64,000 bases of DNA from Flavicella sediminum (GTDB taxonomy: Bacteria > Bacteroidota > Bacteroidia > Flavobacteriales > Flavobacteriaceae). Below are positions 62,190 to 64,000 of this stretch, in pieces. Position 1 is the first letter of the stretch; each line of letters opens with the position of its first letter. The stretch covers positions 713,546-777,545 of the forward strand of contig NZ_VDET01000002.1 of the NCBI RefSeq assembly GCF_006381105.1, given 5' to 3'. The notes under the pieces are model-generated. The model made no database searches, was not told the origin of the DNA, and was given only the letters and a program-made list of their open reading frames with translations. The position numbers and the translations under genes were made by a program.

Positions 62190-64000
62190 TTTAAAACTTC
62201 TACAAATTCTCCAACTACATTCATTTCCTTAGCATTATCCTCATTGATAACAATATCTTTATAAGTCGGTTCGAAAGAATTAGGCTTCAATAAAATTTCC
62301 AAATGTTCCCAACCTTCTTCCGTTACATTTTTCTGACTAGCAAAAGTTTTCACCGTAAAAGCAGAATTGAAATCTGGGTCTTGTATATCATGGTTTTCTA
62401 TCAAAAAAATTTTACCCGAACGTGAACCCCCAGAATATTTCTTAAAAACACAAATAGAACCATTTGGAATTCTTTTATTCATTGATTCTCCAATAACTTT
62501 ACAAGCGAAATAATCTGAATTCAAAGAATATTTTTCAGGAGCTTCAATTTGTGTATACGTTTTTTCAGATTGTAAATCAGAGAAATTCCCAGCAGCAGCA
62601 TAAAAATCATACAACGGAATTGTAAACATTTTCTTTGGTTTAATCTCTTCTTTTACCTCGTCGACTTCAACATTATTTGATATAATATATTTATACAAAT
62701 CCTCTGTAACAGGTTGTTCTAATTGAAATTTAAAATGTACAATTGGAGTTTTTCTATCAGGCATCACCGCTTGTTCTACAGAATTCGGAATTATAGAACA
62801 ATCTCCCATAAAATAAAAATCAGTTCCTTCTCCGTCTCTTTTCTTTACAAAAAGTAATATTCGCTTAGAATCAACTACCTTTTTAATATCCTTACTATCA
62901 ATCTTTCTACTCGATTTTGACTCCCATGCAAAAACAGATGGATTTACAAAATAGTCATTATATTTTATTGATGCTTCTATGTCATCCGATTTTTTATAAG
63001 TAACAAAACATGGTGTTTTTTCATCAACCGTCATGTATCCGTTTAAAACACTACTTAAATCTTTCTCCCAGTTCAACAAACGACAAACATCTTTCCGACC
63101 ATATTTATTATATAACACTAAACCGTTCTTAAAATAATTTTCCTTAAAGTTTTTATTGAAGGAAATAATAGAATAATTTGCAGAATCTAATAAGTATTTT
63201 CTAAAATCATTTTGAGTTAAATGTTCTATAAAATCATTGTGAAATTTGAATATATCGTCCTCTAATACAAGAATATTTTTTTCCTTTCTAACAAATTCAA
63301 AATTTAAATTCCATAGGCAAGATTTTATGGTTTCGTCAGAAGGATAATAACCGTATTTATTATGTATTGCTTCTCCAAATTCTTTAAGACTAAGTTTTCC
63401 TTTTTCCAAAAGCACCTTTAGAATATAACTTTCCTCGATTCTTTTAGCATTATTAATCTCACGAGAGAACAACTCTAATAATTCGATCAATTCTTTATTC
63501 AAACTAGGTTCAAAATCTTTATCGGCTTTAACAACAAAATTATAATACGATTTGGAATATTGTACAAATAGAAAAGGGTCTCTAGTTTCGTTATTTACAA
63601 AGTCCACCATCATAGGTGTACAACCCAATCTGTATTTCAACAAGCTATAATCTTTTTTCAAGTCTGATAGAATTTTCATATTCGCAGAATCAATCGACTT
63701 GAATATTTTATCCTTGGAAATTTCATCAAAGTTAATTGTTGAAGAACCAGGAAGCATTTTACTACCTTCTGATATTAATTTTCTTAAAGTGTCTTTATTG
63801 AAAGATGTATCTCCATACAACGCAACAGGTATCAAGTAATTATTCTTGTGATTCCCAATAAAATCAACAATTGTTAAATACTCTTTTCCATTCGCTTTTC
63901 TTAAACCTCTTCCTAGTTGTTGCACAAATACAATTGCCGAATCTGTTGGCCTAATCATTAATATCTGATTAATTTTCGGAATATCTATTCCTTCATTAAA
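62186..64000 (-). CDS. Helicase C-terminal/DUF3427/S24-peptidase protein (5' end off window)
   Basis: The frame is open to the right edge, so this is the C-terminal ~604 residues of a larger protein. It begins in the superfamily 2 helicase (NEGIDIPKINQILMIRPTDS; motif VI VQQLGRGLRK). A DUF3427-type region follows (FVNPSVFAWESKSSRKIDSK). The C-terminal ~140 residues resemble a LexA/S24 peptidase: CKVIGESMNKRIPNGSICVF with a candidate catalytic Ser, and a later Lys in FTVKTF. Proteins with PLD nuclease, DEAD helicase and DUF3427 are candidates for restriction or defence. The N-terminal nuclease is not in the window. Function is inferred from domains. Confidence 0.8.
   Translation of the reverse strand, partial: FNEGIDIPKINQILMIRPTDSAIVFVQQLGRGLRKANGKEYLTIVDFIGNHKNNYLIPVALYGDTSFNKDTLRKLISEGSKMLPGSSTINFDEISKDKIFKSIDSANMKILSDLKKDYSLLKYRLGCTPMMVDFVNNETRDPFLFVQYSKSYYNFVVKADKDFEPSLNKELIELLELFSREINNAKRIEESYILKVLLEKGKLSLKEFGEAIHNKYGYYPSDETIKSCLWNLNFEFVRKEKNILVLEDDIFKFHNDFIEHLTQNDFRKYLLDSANYSIISFNKNFKENYFKNGLVLYNKYGRKDVCRLLNWEKDLSSVLNGYMTVDEKTPCFVTYKKSDDIEASIKYNDYFVNPSVFAWESKSSRKIDSKDIKKVVDSKRILLFVKKRDGEGTDFYFMGDCSIIPNSVEQAVMPDRKTPIVHFKFQLEQPVTEDLYKYIISNNVEVDEVKEEIKPKKMFTIPLYDFYAAAGNFSDLQSEKTYTQIEAPEKYSLNSDYFACKVIGESMNKRIPNGSICVFKKYSGGSRSGKIFLIENHDIQDPDFNSAFTVKTFASQKNVTEEGWEHLEILLKPNSFEPTYKDIVINEDNAKEMNVVGEFVEVLK

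Noticed and set aside
1-64000. CRISPR arrays, rRNA/tRNA genes, insertion sequences or integrases
   Set aside because: No repeat-spacer series, no cloverleaf or rRNA-like stretch, and no transposase motif was seen. This was by eye, so a small tRNA could be missed.

Overview
The window is A+T-rich DNA from a marine member of the Bacteroidota, most likely a Flavobacteriaceae. The evidence is a SusC-type receptor with its ECF sigma/FecR pair, a T9SS sorting tail on an alginate lyase, TAnnTTTG promoter boxes, and a dense set of secreted sulfatases and glycosidases. I cannot name the genus.

Positions 1-50701 hold a large polysaccharide utilization locus (PUL) that runs off the left edge. It contains ten formylglycine-type (S1) sulfatases, two GH29, two GH2, one GH3, one GH28-like, two GH117 (one broken by a stop codon), one GH43/GH117-like propeller, a DUF5060-type barrel, a CE4 deacetylase, a DUF1080-like protein, a CoA-disulfide-reductase/rhodanese flavoprotein and a uronate isomerase. 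Almost all enzyme genes are on the minus strand. They fall into five blocks, and each block is headed by a divergent plus-strand regulator: an ECF sigma factor (4598), a TPR-TM-HTH regulator (12181), a winged-helix-TM-sensor regulator (about 16839), a second TPR regulator (38215) and a second winged-helix regulator (about 50890). The likely substrate is a highly sulfated polysaccharide carrying fucose or galactose residues and uronic acid. The exact polymer is not settled, and no SusD or clear endo-acting enzyme for it lies inside the window.

Two genes of the PUL are decayed. One GH117 gene (45121-46404) has a single in-frame TAA. A sulfatase remnant (42940-43281) keeps only its N- and C-terminal ends.

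Positions 52045-54867 form a thiol/redox cluster (DsbA/FrnE-like, peroxiredoxin, AhpD-like) with a TetR regulator and two identical 20-bp operator candidates. Positions 55255-58805 carry a lipoprotein with clan GH-A-like catalytic motifs, a PepSY-type membrane protein, a Gly-rich membrane protein, and a membrane protein/XRE regulator pair. A PL7 alginate lyase with Big2, F5/8C and T9SS domains lies at 59020-60762, followed by a flavin monooxygenase. The right edge holds the C-terminal part of a helicase/DUF3427/S24-peptidase protein and an overlapping 82-residue gene, possibly a defence module. No rRNA, tRNA, CRISPR array, transposase or integrase was recognised.
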